In this document: in pieces, positions 23,181 through 33,284 of the stretch
Layout of the letters: every line of letters starts with the position of its first letter
How positions within the stretch are numbered: the stretch's first letter is position 1
Assembly: GCF_027568395.1 (NCBI RefSeq)
Contig: NZ_JANKZL010000008.1
Span: forward strand, 186,001-250,000
Direction: 5' to 3'
DNA length: 64,000 nucleotides
Source of the DNA: Aminobacter sp. HY435
GTDB lineage: Bacteria > Pseudomonadota > Alphaproteobacteria > Rhizobiales > Rhizobiaceae
Translations under genes and position numbers: made by a program
The notes under the pieces: generated by a model
Told to the model about the DNA's origin: nothing
Seen by the model: the letters and a program-made list of their open reading frames with translations, nothing else
The model's database searches: none

Positions 23181-26100
23181 ATGGCCGCATCCACGAAGTC
23201 CAAGGCAAGTTCCGCCAAGGCAACCCCCTCCACGAAAACCTCAGCCAAACCGCCGCAACTGCTCGAACTTCTGCTCGCGCGCGCGCCGGCCGAGGACGCC
23301 GCCGACTATGAGCCCGGCATGCTCGAACGGGCGGCGGAGCTGGCGGAAAAGGCGGTGCACAAGCACCGCAAGGGTTCGTCGGTGATCGACATCGAAACGG
23401 ACGCCGGCGTGATCCGCCACGGTCGTCCGGTAACGGTCGTGACCGTGGTCAACGACAACATGCCATTCCTGTTCGATTCGGTGCTCGGCGAGATCACCGA
23501 CGCGGCGGGAGAACCGGTGCTGGTGACCCACCCTGTCATCATGGTCCGCCATGGCCGCACCGGTGTCGACGAGATCGTCAGCGATGGCGGTTCGCACAAG
23601 GGCGAAGACGCCGCCGACAAGGTCAGCGTCATTCATGTCCACATTCCGCCGCAGGGCAAGGAAGCGGCCGAGGCGCTGCGCGAGCGGCTGAAGAAGCTGC
23701 TCGGCCAGGTGCGCGCCGCGGTGACCGACTGGAAGCGCATGCTGGCCAGGCTCGACCAGGCCATCTCGGAGTTCCGCTACGCGCCGATCCCTCTTGACAA
23801 GCACCTGGTGACGGAAGCCATCGCCTTCCTAGAATGGCTGCGCGACGACAACTTCACCTTCCTCGGCATGCGCGAGTTCAAGTATTCGGGCGGCGAAAAG
23901 AGCGGCACGCTGGAACGCGCCGACAGGCCGGGCCTGGGCATCCTCGCTGATCCCGACGTGCTGGTGCTGCGCCGCGACACCATCGACGCGACGTCGACGA
24001 CACCTGAGATCCGCGTCTTCCTGCATGGTCCGGACCCGCTGATCGTCACCAAGGCCAATGCCAAGTCGGCAGTGCATCGCCGCGCCTATCTCGACTACAT
24101 CGGCATCAAGACCTACGACGCCAAGGGCCAGCTGTCGGGCGAACTGCGCATCGTCGGCCTGTTCACCTCGACCGCCTACACGCGCTCGGTGATGAAGATC
24201 CCCTATCTGCGCTCCAAGGCCGAGACGGTGATCCAGAAATCGGGCTTCGATCCTGCCGACCATTCCGGCAAGGCGCTGATCAACGTGCTCGAATCGTATC
24301 CGCGTGACGAGCTGTTCCAGATCGCGGTGCCGACGCTGCGCAAGCATGCCGAGGCAATCCTCGGCCTCATCGAGCGGCCAAGGGTGCGGGCGCTGGTGCG
24401 GGTCGACCAGTTCGACCGCTTCGTCTCGGTTCTGACCTTCGTGCCGCGCGACCGCTACGATTCGGCGGTGCGCGAAAAGATCGGCGCCTATCTCAAGACT
24501 GTCTTCGAAGGCAGGCTGTCGGCCTATTACCCGGCCTTCCCCGAGGGCGGGCTGGCGCGGGTGCACTTCATCATCGGGCGCTCCGGCGGCAAGACCCCGA
24601 AGGTCGAGCAGGCAACGATCGAGGCCGCCATCCGCGACATGGTGCGCACCTGGGAAGACGGCCTTCGCGAAGCCTCGGCCGAGGCCGGCTCGTCGGCGTC
24701 GCTGGTCAGCCTCGCCAGCCATTTCCCGCAGGACTACCAGAACAGCTTCACGCCGGCCGCCGCCCTGCTCGACGCCGAGCGGATCGCCAGCGTCGGTGCG
24801 TCCAACCCGATCGTCATCGATTGCTATCGCGATGCCGGCCAGGCACCGGAACAGGCGTCGCTGAAAATCTATCACCACGGCGCGCCGGTGGCGCTGTCGC
24901 GGCGCGTGCCGCTGCTCGAGAACATGGGCTTCCGTGTCATCAGCGAGCGCACCTTCGAGCTCGGCGAAAAGGGCGAGGACCAGATCTTCATCCACGACAT
25001 GGAGCTGGAAAACGCCTACGGCCAGCCGATCGATCTCAGCGACGGCGGTGCGCTGTTCGAAGAGGTGTTCCTGTCGGTGTGGACCGGCGAAGCCGACAAT
25101 GACGGCTACAACGCGCTGGCACAGACGGCCGGGCTCGGCTCCAACGAGATCGTCATCCTGCGTGCCTATGGCCGCTACCTGCAGCAGGCCGGTATTCCGC
25201 AGAGCCAGGATTTCATCGCGGCAGCGCTGAACCGTTATCCCGATATCGCGCGCGGCCTGCATGCGCTGTTCCTTGCCCGGCTCGATCCGACGCAGGAAAA
25301 GGACGGACTGGTCACGGCCAAGCACCTCAAGGCCAAGATCAAGGATGCGCTCGAAGCGGTTCCGAACATCGACGACGATACGATCATCCGGCGCTACGTC
25401 AACCTGATCGAGGCGTCACTGCGCACCAACCACTTCGTCGCCGGCAAGAAGGACAGGGGCCAGTCGCTGGCGATCAAGCTCGATTCGCGCAGCGTCGAGG
25501 GACTGCCCGAGCCGCGGCCATGGCGCGAAATCTTCGTCTATGGCTCTGAAGTCGAGGGCGTGCATCTGCGCTTCGGCTCTGTCGCGCGTGGCGGCCTGCG
25601 CTGGTCGGACCGCGCCCAGGACTATCGCACCGAGGTGCTCGGCCTGGTCAAGGCGCAGCAGGTCAAGAACGCCGTCATCGTGCCGGTCGGCGCCAAGGGC
25701 GGATTCTTCCCGAAGCTGCTGCCGGTGGGCGGCAGCCGTGACGCCATCTTCGAGGCCGGCAAGGCGGCCTATGTCAACTTCGTCTCGTCGATGCTGTCGA
25801 TCACCGACAATCTCGACGGAGACAAGGTGGTTCCGCCTGTCGGCGTGGTGCGGCGCGACGTCGATGACCCGTATTTCGTCGTTGCCGCCGACAAGGGCAC
25901 CGCAACCTTCTCCGACACGGCCAACGGCATCAGCGAGAAGCACGGCTTCTGGCTCGACGATGCGTTCGCTTCGGGCGGCTCGGCCGGCTACGACCACAAG
26001 AAGATGGGCATCACCGCGCGCGGTGCCTGGGAAGCGGTGAAGCGGCACTTCCGCGAGATGAACCGCGACATCCAGACGTCGCCCTTCACCGTCGTCGGCG

Positions 26101-27974
26101 TCGGCGACATGTCGGGCGACGTGTTCGGCAACGGCATGCTGCTGTCCGAGCAGACCAGGCTGATCGCCGCCTTCGACCACCGCGACATCTTCATCGATCC
26201 CGATCCGGACATGGCGGCGTCGTTTGCCGAACGTGCGCGCATGTTCGCCCTGCCGCGTTCGAGCTGGCAGGACTACGACAAGTCGAAGCTGTCGGCCGGT
26301 GGCGTCATCGTCTCGCGGGCGCAGAAATCGGTCACGCTGCCGGCTGCGGCGGCTGCCGCAATCGGGCTCGACAAGGCGACCGCCTCGCCGACCGAGATCA
26401 TGGGCGCCATCCTGCGCGCGCCTGTCGACCTGCTGTGGTTCGGCGGCATCGGCACCTATGTGCGCGGCAGCGGCGAGACCAACCAGGAGGTTGGCGACCG
26501 CGCCAATGACGCGATCCGCGCCACCGCCAGCGAGGTCCGCGCCAAGGTCATCGGCGAGGGCGCCAATCTCGGCGCCACCCAGCGGGCGCGCATCGAGTTC
26601 GGCCTCAAGGGCGGCCGCTGCAACTCCGACGCCATCGACAATTCGGGCGGCGTCAACTCCTCCGACGTCGAGGTCAACATCAAGATCGCGCTGGCGTCGG
26701 CAATGCGCTCCGGCGCACTGCAGCGTCCGGCGCGCAACAAGCTGCTGGCCGAGATGACAGAGGAAGTGGCCGGCCTGGTACTTGCCAACAACTACGAGCA
26801 GACGCTGGCGCTGTCGCTGGCGGCGCGGCGCGGGCTGCAGGACATCGCACACCAGGGCCGTTTCATGAGTGCGCTCGAGGCGCGTGGACTGCTCGACCGG
26901 GCGGTCGAAAACCTGCCGACCGCCGCTGCCCTTGCCGAGCGCCAGACGCGCGGCGAGCCGCTGACGCGGGCCGAGCTCGGCGTGCTGCTGGCCTATGCCA
27001 AGATCGTGCTGTTCTCCGACATCGTCGCCAGCGACCTGCCTGACGACGCGCAGTTCACACGCGACCTGATGGGCTATTTCCCCGACCGGATGTCGAAGAA
27101 ATACGAAGCCGAGATCAACGGCCACCGGCTGCGCCGCGAGATCATCACGCGCGTGCTGGTCAACGACCTGGTCAATCGCGGCGGCCCGTCCTTCGTCAAC
27201 CGCCTGCAGGAATCGAGCGGCAGGTCGGCTGCCGATGTCGCGCGCGTCTTTGCCGTCGTGCGCGATGGCTTTTCGCTGCCGGCGCTCTATGCCGAGATCG
27301 ACGCGCTCGACAACGTCGTCGACGGCATGACGCAGCTCGACCTCTATCAGGCGGTCAGCCGCCTGATCTTCGCGACCAGCGGCTGGTATCTGCGCAACGA
27401 TCATGACGAAGCGCCGCTGGCGAGCCGGATCGCCGAACTGCACGAGGCGCGCTCGGCCCTCGAGCAGAAGTTCGCCGGCATGGTGCCGGCGTTCACCCAG
27501 GACCGCATCCAGAAGCGCAAGGCGGGGTTCGTCGCCGCCGGCGCGCCGGAAAAGCTGGCCGAGCGGCTGTCGCTGCTCGAAGTCGGCGAGCTGGTGCCCG
27601 ACATCGCGCTGGTGGCGAAGACGGCCAAGGCTGACATCGTTGCCGCGGCCATGGCGTTTTTTGCCGTCAGCGAGGCCTTCCGCATTCCGCGCATCGAAGA
27701 TGCCGCCAATGCCATCACCACCTCCGATTATTACGAGGGGCTGGCGCTGTCGCGTGCATCCGACACCATCGGTGCAGCGCGCCGCGGGATCGCGGTTGCG
27801 GCGCTGACCGGGCACGCGAGTGCTGCCGATCCGGTGGCGGCATGGCTGGAAGCGGGCGGCGAGCGCATCGGCCGCATCCGCGAGCGGCTCCAGGCGCTGA
27901 CCGAAGGGGGCGATATCAGCGTTTCGCGCCTGACGGTTGCCGCTGGCCTGATGAGCGACCTGTCGGCGCGCTGA
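23181..27974 (+). CDS. gdhB: NAD-specific glutamate dehydrogenase, large (about 180 kDa) class
   Basis: 1597 residues, the size of the large NAD-GDH class of proteobacteria and actinobacteria. It deaminates glutamate to 2-oxoglutarate with NAD, a catabolic route. The catalytic region shows S-V-A-R-G-G-L-R-W-S-D-R, G-A-K-G-G-F-F-P-K (substrate Lys), V-V-A-A-D-K-G-T-A-T-F-S-D and V-G-V-G-D-M-S-G-D-V-F-G-N-G-M (dinucleotide site). Long N- and C-terminal domains, thought to hold ACT-like and helical regulatory parts, are present at full length. ATG 23181 opens after an Ala/Lys/Ser-rich leader. A terminator follows. The gene name follows Pseudomonas/Caulobacter-type usage and varies. Confidence 0.95.
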   Translation: MAASTKSKASSAKATPSTKTSAKPPQLLELLLARAPAEDAADYEPGMLERAAELAEKAVHKHRKGSSVIDIETDAGVIRHGRPVTVVTVVNDNMPFLFDSVLGEITDAAGEPVLVTHPVIMVRHGRTGVDEIVSDGGSHKGEDAADKVSVIHVHIPPQGKEAAEALRERLKKLLGQVRAAVTDWKRMLARLDQAISEFRYAPIPLDKHLVTEAIAFLEWLRDDNFTFLGMREFKYSGGEKSGTLERADRPGLGILADPDVLVLRRDTIDATSTTPEIRVFLHGPDPLIVTKANAKSAVHRRAYLDYIGIKTYDAKGQLSGELRIVGLFTSTAYTRSVMKIPYLRSKAETVIQKSGFDPADHSGKALINVLESYPRDELFQIAVPTLRKHAEAILGLIERPRVRALVRVDQFDRFVSVLTFVPRDRYDSAVREKIGAYLKTVFEGRLSAYYPAFPEGGLARVHFIIGRSGGKTPKVEQATIEAAIRDMVRTWEDGLREASAEAGSSASLVSLASHFPQDYQNSFTPAAALLDAERIASVGASNPIVIDCYRDAGQAPEQASLKIYHHGAPVALSRRVPLLENMGFRVISERTFELGEKGEDQIFIHDMELENAYGQPIDLSDGGALFEEVFLSVWTGEADNDGYNALAQTAGLGSNEIVILRAYGRYLQQAGIPQSQDFIAAALNRYPDIARGLHALFLARLDPTQEKDGLVTAKHLKAKIKDALEAVPNIDDDTIIRRYVNLIEASLRTNHFVAGKKDRGQSLAIKLDSRSVEGLPEPRPWREIFVYGSEVEGVHLRFGSVARGGLRWSDRAQDYRTEVLGLVKAQQVKNAVIVPVGAKGGFFPKLLPVGGSRDAIFEAGKAAYVNFVSSMLSITDNLDGDKVVPPVGVVRRDVDDPYFVVAADKGTATFSDTANGISEKHGFWLDDAFASGGSAGYDHKKMGITARGAWEAVKRHFREMNRDIQTSPFTVVGVGDMSGDVFGNGMLLSEQTRLIAAFDHRDIFIDPDPDMAASFAERARMFALPRSSWQDYDKSKLSAGGVIVSRAQKSVTLPAAAAAAIGLDKATASPTEIMGAILRAPVDLLWFGGIGTYVRGSGETNQEVGDRANDAIRATASEVRAKVIGEGANLGATQRARIEFGLKGGRCNSDAIDNSGGVNSSDVEVNIKIALASAMRSGALQRPARNKLLAEMTEEVAGLVLANNYEQTLALSLAARRGLQDIAHQGRFMSALEARGLLDRAVENLPTAAALAERQTRGEPLTRAELGVLLAYAKIVLFSDIVASDLPDDAQFTRDLMGYFPDRMSKKYEAEINGHRLRREIITRVLVNDLVNRGGPSFVNRLQESSGRSAADVARVFAVVRDGFSLPALYAEIDALDNVVDGMTQLDLYQAVSRLIFATSGWYLRNDHDEAPLASRIAELHEARSALEQKFAGMVPAFTQDRIQKRKAGFVAAGAPEKLAERLSLLEVGELVPDIALVAKTAKADIVAAAMAFFAVSEAFRIPRIEDAANAITTSDYYEGLALSRASDTIGAARRGIAVAALTGHASAADPVAAWLEAGGERIGRIRERLQALTEGGDISVSRLTVAAGLMSDLSAR

Positions 27975-27984
27975 CGCTTCCGCG

Positions 27985-28013
27985 ATGCCTGCCGCGTCCG
28001 TCGCGGCAGGCAT
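27985..28013 (+). terminator. Terminator of the NAD-GDH gene
   Basis: ATGCCTGCCGCG-TCCG-TCGCGGCAGGCAT pairs over at least 12 bases and is followed by TTTT, 11 bases after the stop. Confidence 0.85.
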
Positions 28014-28185
28014 TTTCCACGCGTCGCATTGCCAGTCGGGCCGCGACGATGCGTGATCCTGATGAACTGGCGCGGCAAGCAGCGCAGTTTTGGATCGGGA
28101 GTTGGCCACCACCGAAAAACGGTTTCGGTTTTGGGGGCCATGCACTAGCTTCGGGCGGCGCGCAGTGCGGGCGCGGGGAGGGACG

Positions 28186-29562
28186 ATGGCTGACACAGTG
28201 ATTGCCGGGCAAACGCCGCGGCGCGGCGTCTGGGGCTGGATGCTGTTCGATTGGGCAGCGCAGCCCTTCTTCACCGTGGTGACCACGTTCATCTTCGGCC
28301 CCTACTTCGTTTCGCGCATGGCCACCGATCCGGCCATGGGGCAAGCGGCCTGGGGCTATGGCATTGCCGCCGCAGGCCTGGTCATCGCCATATTGTCGCC
28401 GGTGCTTGGCTCGATCGCCGACCAGACGGGCCCGCGCAAGCCTTGGATCGCCTTCTTCGCGACGATCAAGATCATCAGCCTGTGCCTGCTGTGGTACGCA
28501 GCACCCGGATCGCCGCTGGTGCCGATCGTGCTCCTGTTCTCGCTGGCATCGGTGGCGGCCGAGTTCTCGATCGTGTTCAACGATTCGATGATGCCGCGGC
28601 TGGTGGCGAAGGAGGATATCGGCAAGATCTCCAACATCGCCTGGGGGCTCGGCTATCTCGGCGGCATGATCGTGCTGATCTTCGTTGTCGGCTTTCTCGC
28701 GGCCTCGCCGGAGACGGGAAAGACGATCATCGGCGTCGAGCCGCTGTTCGGGCTCAATTCGGCCACCGGCGAGGATGCACGCGCCACCGGCCCGATCTCG
28801 GCGCTGTGGTATTTCATCTTCATCCTGCCGATGTTCTTCTTCACGCCCGACAGCGGCAAGGGCATGGCCATCGGCCCGGCCGTGCGCGAGGGCCTGGGCG
28901 AGCTGAAGTCGACCTTGGGCGACGTGCGCAAGCGGTCAGGCATCTTCCGCTTTCTTGTCGCCCGCATGATCTACCAGGACGGGGTCAATGCGCTGCTCGG
29001 ACTGGGCGGCGCGTTTGCTGCGGCGATGTTCGGCTGGTCGATCACCGAGATCGGCATCTACGGCATCATCCTGAACGTCGTTGCCATCTTCGGCTGCCTC
29101 GTGGCGAGCCGCCTGGACACCAGCTTTGGCTCGAAGACAGTGGTGCTGATCGCGCTGGTGCTGCTGACGCTCGCCACCATCGGCATCGTCTCAACCGGAC
29201 CCGGGTACACGATCTTCGGCCTGTGGCAGATGCCAGGCGTCGATACCGGCGGGCTGTTCGGCACGCCGGCGGAGAAAGCCTATGTCGCATTCGGCATGCT
29301 GGTCGGCATTGCCTTCGGTCCCGTGCAGGCGTCGTCGCGCTCCTACATGGCACGCTCGGTGTCGGCCGACGAGGCGGGGCGCTATTTCGGCATCTATGCG
29401 CTGTCAGGGCGGGCGACGAGCTTCCTCGCGCCGTTCCTGGTGGCGACGGTGACTGCGGCCAGCGGATCGCCACGCCTCGGCATGGCGATGATCGTGCTGT
29501 TCTTGCTGGGCGGGCTGCTGGTGTTGCTGCCGACGCCCTATCCGGCGGACGAGACGAAGTAG
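28186..29562 (+). CDS. MFS transporter of the Atg22/UMF1-like group
   Basis: 458 residues from ATG 28186 (GGGGAGGG just upstream), about 12 membrane segments. The N-terminus [14 protein letters not shown] is the hallmark of the UMF1/Atg22 group. Motif A follows as [13 protein letters not shown], then F-N-D-S-M-M-P-R-L and [12 protein letters not shown]. The late [13 protein letters not shown] also fits. The yeast relative exports amino acids from the vacuole; the bacterial substrates are unknown. It converges on purH. Confidence 0.9.
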   Translation: MADTVIAGQTPRRGVWGWMLFDWAAQPFFTVVTTFIFGPYFVSRMATDPAMGQAAWGYGIAAAGLVIAILSPVLGSIADQTGPRKPWIAFFATIKIISLCLLWYAAPGSPLVPIVLLFSLASVAAEFSIVFNDSMMPRLVAKEDIGKISNIAWGLGYLGGMIVLIFVVGFLAASPETGKTIIGVEPLFGLNSATGEDARATGPISALWYFIFILPMFFFTPDSGKGMAIGPAVREGLGELKSTLGDVRKRSGIFRFLVARMIYQDGVNALLGLGGAFAAAMFGWSITEIGIYGIILNVVAIFGCLVASRLDTSFGSKTVVLIALVLLTLATIGIVSTGPGYTIFGLWQMPGVDTGGLFGTPAEKAYVAFGMLVGIAFGPVQASSRSYMARSVSADEAGRYFGIYALSGRATSFLAPFLVATVTAASGSPRLGMAMIVLFLLGGLLVLLPTPYPADETK

Positions 29563-29564
29563 AG

Positions 29565-29587
29565 CCTTCTCCCCTGGGGGGAGAAGG
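29565..29587. terminator. Hairpin between convergent MFS and purH genes
   Basis: CCTTCTCCCC-TGG-GGGGAGAAGG forms a near-perfect stem of about 10 bp. Its arms match the inner hairpin of the repeat at 12655-12680, so it may be a truncated copy of that element working as a terminator. Confidence 0.65.
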
Positions 29588-29598
29588 AGAAGACCACT

Positions 29599-31215
29599 TC
29601 AGTGCCTGAAGTGCCTGACGCCGGTGAAGACCATGGCGATGCCATGGGCGTCGGCAGCGGCAATGACGTCGTCGTCGCGCATCGAGCCGCCCGGCTGGAT
29701 GACCGCGGTGGCGCCGGCTTCGACGGCTGACAGCAGGCCGTCGGCGAAGGGGAAGAAGGCATCGGAGGCGACGACCGAGCCCTTCGTCAGCGGTTCCGCC
29801 AGACCGGCGGCTTCAGCCGCATCGATCGCCTTGCGGGCGGCGATGCGGGCCGAATCGACGCGGCTCATCTGGCCGGCGCCGACGCCGACGGTCGACAGGT
29901 CACGGGCGTAGACAATGGCGTTCGACTTGACATGCTTGGCGACGCGGAAGGCAAACTTCAGGTCTTCCAACTCGCGCTGCGTCGGCTGGCGCTTGGTCAC
30001 GACCTGAAGCTCGAGATTGTCGATAACGGCGTTGTCGCGCGACTGGACGAGCAGGCCGCCGGCAACCGACTTCACCGCCACGCCGGCGCGATCCGGATCG
30101 GGCAGGCCGCCGGTGACGAGCAGGCGCAGGTTCTTCTTGGCGGCGACGATGGCCTGGGCTTCGGGCGTGGCGTCGGGGGCGATGATGACCTCGGTGAAGA
30201 TCTTGACGATCTCCTCGGCCGCCTCGGCGTCAAGCGTGCGGTTGAGCGCGACGATGCCGCCGAATGCCGAAACCGGATCGCAGGCCAGCGCCTTTTCATA
30301 GGCCGCCTTGAGCGTCTCGCCCTCGGCGACGCCGCAGGGGTTGGCGTGCTTGATGATGGCGACGGCGGCGGTGCGGACCGGATCGAACTCGGCGACGAGC
30401 TCGAAGGCGGCGTCGGTGTCGTTGATGTTGTTGTAGGAGAGCTGCTTGCCCTGCAGCTGGGTTGCGGTGGCGACGCCCGGGCGCTTGTCGCCGGTCAGGT
30501 AGAAACCGGCAGACTGGTGCGGGTTTTCGCCATAGCGCATGACGCTCTCAAGCTTGCCGCCGAAGGCGCGCCAGTCCGGCGTCTCGATCTCGAGCGCTTC
30601 CGCGAACCAGCCGGAAATCGCCGCATCGTAGGCGGCGGTGCGGGCAAAGGCCTTGGCCGCGAGCTTCTTGCGGAATTCGTAGGTCAGGCAGCCATTGTTG
30701 GCGACGATCGAGTCGAGCACGTTCTTGTAGTCGGCAGGGTCGGTGACGATGGCGACATAGGCGTGGTTCTTGGCCGAGGCGCGGACCATGGCCGGGCCGC
30801 CGATGTCGATGTTCTCGACGATCGAGGCGTAGTGGGCGCCGGAATTGCGGACCTCCTCGAAGGGGTAGAGGTTCACCACCACCAGATCGATCGGCGCGAT
30901 GCCGTGTTCGGCCATGGCGGCGACATGCTCGGGATCGTCGCGCACGCCCAAAAGCGCGCCATGGACCGAAGGGTGCAGCGTCTTGACGCGGCCGTCCATG
31001 ATCTCGGGAAAGCCGGTCAACTCGGACACGTCGCGGACGGCGATGCCCTCGGCGGCGATGGACTTCGCGGTGCCGCCGGTGGAGACCAGCTCGATACCGA
31101 CATTGGCCAGGTTCTGGGCAAAGCCGATCAGGCCGGTCTTGTCGGAGACCGACAGCAATGCGCGCCGGATCGGCACCAGGTCGGGAGCGGGGATCTTCTT
31201 GGACACGACGGCCAT
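29599..31215 (-). CDS. purH: Bifunctional AICAR transformylase / IMP cyclohydrolase
   Basis: 538 residues from ATG 31215. It catalyses the last two steps of IMP synthesis: formylation of AICAR with 10-formyl-THF and ring closure. The N-terminal cyclohydrolase (MGS-like) domain shows [25 protein letters not shown]-x-V-H-G-A-L-L and N-L-Y-P-F. The transformylase part shows [24 protein letters not shown] and D-A-F-F-P-F-A-D. Residues upstream of this start are not conserved. The gene lies 232 bases downstream of the heparinase-like gene. Confidence 0.97.
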   Translation of the reverse strand: MAVVSKKIPAPDLVPIRRALLSVSDKTGLIGFAQNLANVGIELVSTGGTAKSIAAEGIAVRDVSELTGFPEIMDGRVKTLHPSVHGALLGVRDDPEHVAAMAEHGIAPIDLVVVNLYPFEEVRNSGAHYASIVENIDIGGPAMVRASAKNHAYVAIVTDPADYKNVLDSIVANNGCLTYEFRKKLAAKAFARTAAYDAAISGWFAEALEIETPDWRAFGGKLESVMRYGENPHQSAGFYLTGDKRPGVATATQLQGKQLSYNNINDTDAAFELVAEFDPVRTAAVAIIKHANPCGVAEGETLKAAYEKALACDPVSAFGGIVALNRTLDAEAAEEIVKIFTEVIIAPDATPEAQAIVAAKKNLRLLVTGGLPDPDRAGVAVKSVAGGLLVQSRDNAVIDNLELQVVTKRQPTQRELEDLKFAFRVAKHVKSNAIVYARDLSTVGVGAGQMSRVDSARIAARKAIDAAEAAGLAEPLTKGSVVASDAFFPFADGLLSAVEAGATAVIQPGGSMRDDDVIAAADAHGIAMVFTGVRHFRH

Positions 31216-31447
31216 GGCGAGGGGGCCTTTCACGGCTTGGATAAGAGACGCTGCCACAGCGCTGCCCATTGCCAGGACGCGCAAGGGACGCTGCGTACTT
31301 TCAGTCTGCGCACGAGCCCGATGTGCAAAACGCTGCCGATCTTCGACCGTACGCAAGGGCGCGGACTAGCATATGAGGCTTGGAAATCAAGCTGTGGAGC
31401 GCAGCAAGCGCAGGTTTCCGCTGGAAATGCAGGACTTGTCGCGCCGA

Positions 31448-33178
31448 TCAGCCGCGTTCGGCCTCAAGGCGGTTGATGATGCGGGTGCGCGAGAACTGCC
31501 AATGTACTTCGGATATGTCCGAGGCCTTGAACGACAGGACGATCTGGTGCGAGCGGCGCGGCCCGCCCAGCCCGGCGAAATAGATCGATTCCTCGACCTC
31601 GGCCGCAACGTCCGGCGAGACGAAGACCCAGGTGTCGAGGTCAGGGCCGGTCAGCACCAGCCGGTCCTTCTGGTCGCGGAACAGCTGGACGTCGGGGTGG
31701 ACGTGGAAGCGCACGGTGACGAAGTCGCGCCCGTCATTCTTGATGGCGCCGTTGGAGCCACTCAGGATGCGGTCAAAGCCCGACAGGATGTTGCCGCCCG
31801 CCGAGAGCGTAACTTCGCGTTCGTGGTGCAGGCCGAAGCGATGGGCGTAGCCGTCGTGGCGGGCGACGAAGCCCTGGATACCCGTCTTGTCGATGCGCTG
31901 GCACGGCACCGCTTTCGGGCCGCCGACGAGCGGACTGCCGACCAGGCCTCTCAGGCGCTGCGAATGGGCGAAGCTGGCCGATGAGGTGTCGTTGATGGTG
32001 ACGGTCGAGTGCGCGGCGGTGGCGCGTGCAAGCGGCCGCAGTTCAGCGATGCCGTAGGTGTCGACGCCCGAGTTGACGATGTAGTGCTGGCGGCCCGACG
32101 ACATCTCGAACGACAGGCAGCCGGCATGCGCGTTCGAGGAGACGTCGAGGGGCGGCGCCGTGCCGGTGTCGGCGATGACAGTGGTGCCGCCCATCGACAG
32201 CCGTTCGTAGCCGGAATGGGTGGCATGCAATGGCGGCGCGCCGCCGGTGTCGTCGTGGCGCAGGATGGCGGCGATGCGGTCGTGGATGGTCGCGCCCATG
32301 CCGTTGAAGCGGGCCAGGCTGCCGTCCTGATGGCGGAAGAAGCGCAGCGCCGGCAGCATGCGCTCGACGGCATTGATCAACGCCAAAGGCGGCTGCTCGG
32401 CCTGGTTGGCATAGGTGTGGCGCAGCGGCAAAAGGTCGGCGAGGATTTCCAGAACCGACAACGGGTTGCGCGAGATGTGGCCGCCGTCAGGCAGGATCTG
32501 GCGGTCGAGTTCGTCGGCGAGATTGCGCGTGGCCGAGCGCAGCGCTGTCGCGGGAACGGGCAAGGACAACGCTGCAAAGGACAAGGCTATGCGCGCGCGC
32601 AGACGGTCCTTACCGTCGGGCATCTCCTTGGCGACCGAGCGGAGGTAGCGGATCTGCATCGCCAGCGAGCGCAGGAAGGCGCGGTAGAAGGAAAATTCCG
32701 CACCCTGCAGCACGACAGACGAGTGCTGCAGCCATGCAATGATGCGCTTGGCAGTGGTTGCCGGCTCCCACGCGATACCCGAGATACGGTTGCCGTGCAT
32801 CGCGATCCAGTCGGACACCAGCGCGCGGGCATTGGCCGAGGCGAGCTCGGTGCCCGCGGCGCGCATATGGCGCAGCCAGCGGAAGCCGTGCAGGCTGCGC
32901 TGCCAGCCGCGGTTGGGCACGTCGACGAGGAATGGCGATTGTCCGCCGGTCTCTACCAGATGTCCCGACAGCGGGAAGCGGCCGTAGTAGATTTCGAGCG
33001 CGATCTGCGGGTCGGCGAGGCGCAGATCCGGCGGGGCGATCAGCACGCGTTCGGGCGTGCGGCCGGAGTAGCGCCAACGATAGATCGGCCCGGCGCGCAG
33101 GCGCCGGCGCGTCTTGCGCCAAAACTCCTTGGCGACGAGCGCCCAAAGGCGCGTCGTGCTGTCCGCCGCGAGAGACAA
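31448..33178 (-). CDS. Heparinase II/III family protein
   Basis: 576 residues if started at TTG 33178, where AGGAGG stands 4 bases upstream; ATG 33199 and TTG 33259 are alternatives without such a site. The N-terminal alpha-helical toroid region has W-R-Y-S-G and W-L-R-H-M-R-A-A-G; the C-terminal beta-sandwich has H-S-G-Y-E-R-L, H-A-G-C-L-S-F-E-M-S and H-H-E-R-E-V. The H-A-D/G-x-L-S-F and H-x-G-Y signatures are those of the polysaccharide lyase-like heparinase II/III superfamily in alphaproteobacteria. There is no signal peptide. The true substrate is unknown. It sits between rsmB and purH, a conserved Rhizobiales order as far as I know. Confidence 0.85.
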   Translation of the reverse strand: MSLAADSTTRLWALVAKEFWRKTRRRLRAGPIYRWRYSGRTPERVLIAPPDLRLADPQIALEIYYGRFPLSGHLVETGGQSPFLVDVPNRGWQRSLHGFRWLRHMRAAGTELASANARALVSDWIAMHGNRISGIAWEPATTAKRIIAWLQHSSVVLQGAEFSFYRAFLRSLAMQIRYLRSVAKEMPDGKDRLRARIALSFAALSLPVPATALRSATRNLADELDRQILPDGGHISRNPLSVLEILADLLPLRHTYANQAEQPPLALINAVERMLPALRFFRHQDGSLARFNGMGATIHDRIAAILRHDDTGGAPPLHATHSGYERLSMGGTTVIADTGTAPPLDVSSNAHAGCLSFEMSSGRQHYIVNSGVDTYGIAELRPLARATAAHSTVTINDTSSASFAHSQRLRGLVGSPLVGGPKAVPCQRIDKTGIQGFVARHDGYAHRFGLHHEREVTLSAGGNILSGFDRILSGSNGAIKNDGRDFVTVRFHVHPDVQLFRDQKDRLVLTGPDLDTWVFVSPDVAAEVEESIYFAGLGGPRRSHQIVLSFKASDISEVHWQFSRTRIINRLEAERG

Positions 33179-33284
33179 TTTTCCTCCTGAACCACCCATG
33201 CCCGGGGCCAAACTAAGTGGTTTCAGACGCCGGCGCGAGAGTGAATTTTGGGTTAACAACCGCTGGATGAATTAGGCTGGGCTT

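Noticed and set aside
25416-28292. 958-codon frame antisense to the GDH gene
   Set aside because: Mirror of the GDH codon bias; the GDH catalytic motifs are on the plus strand.
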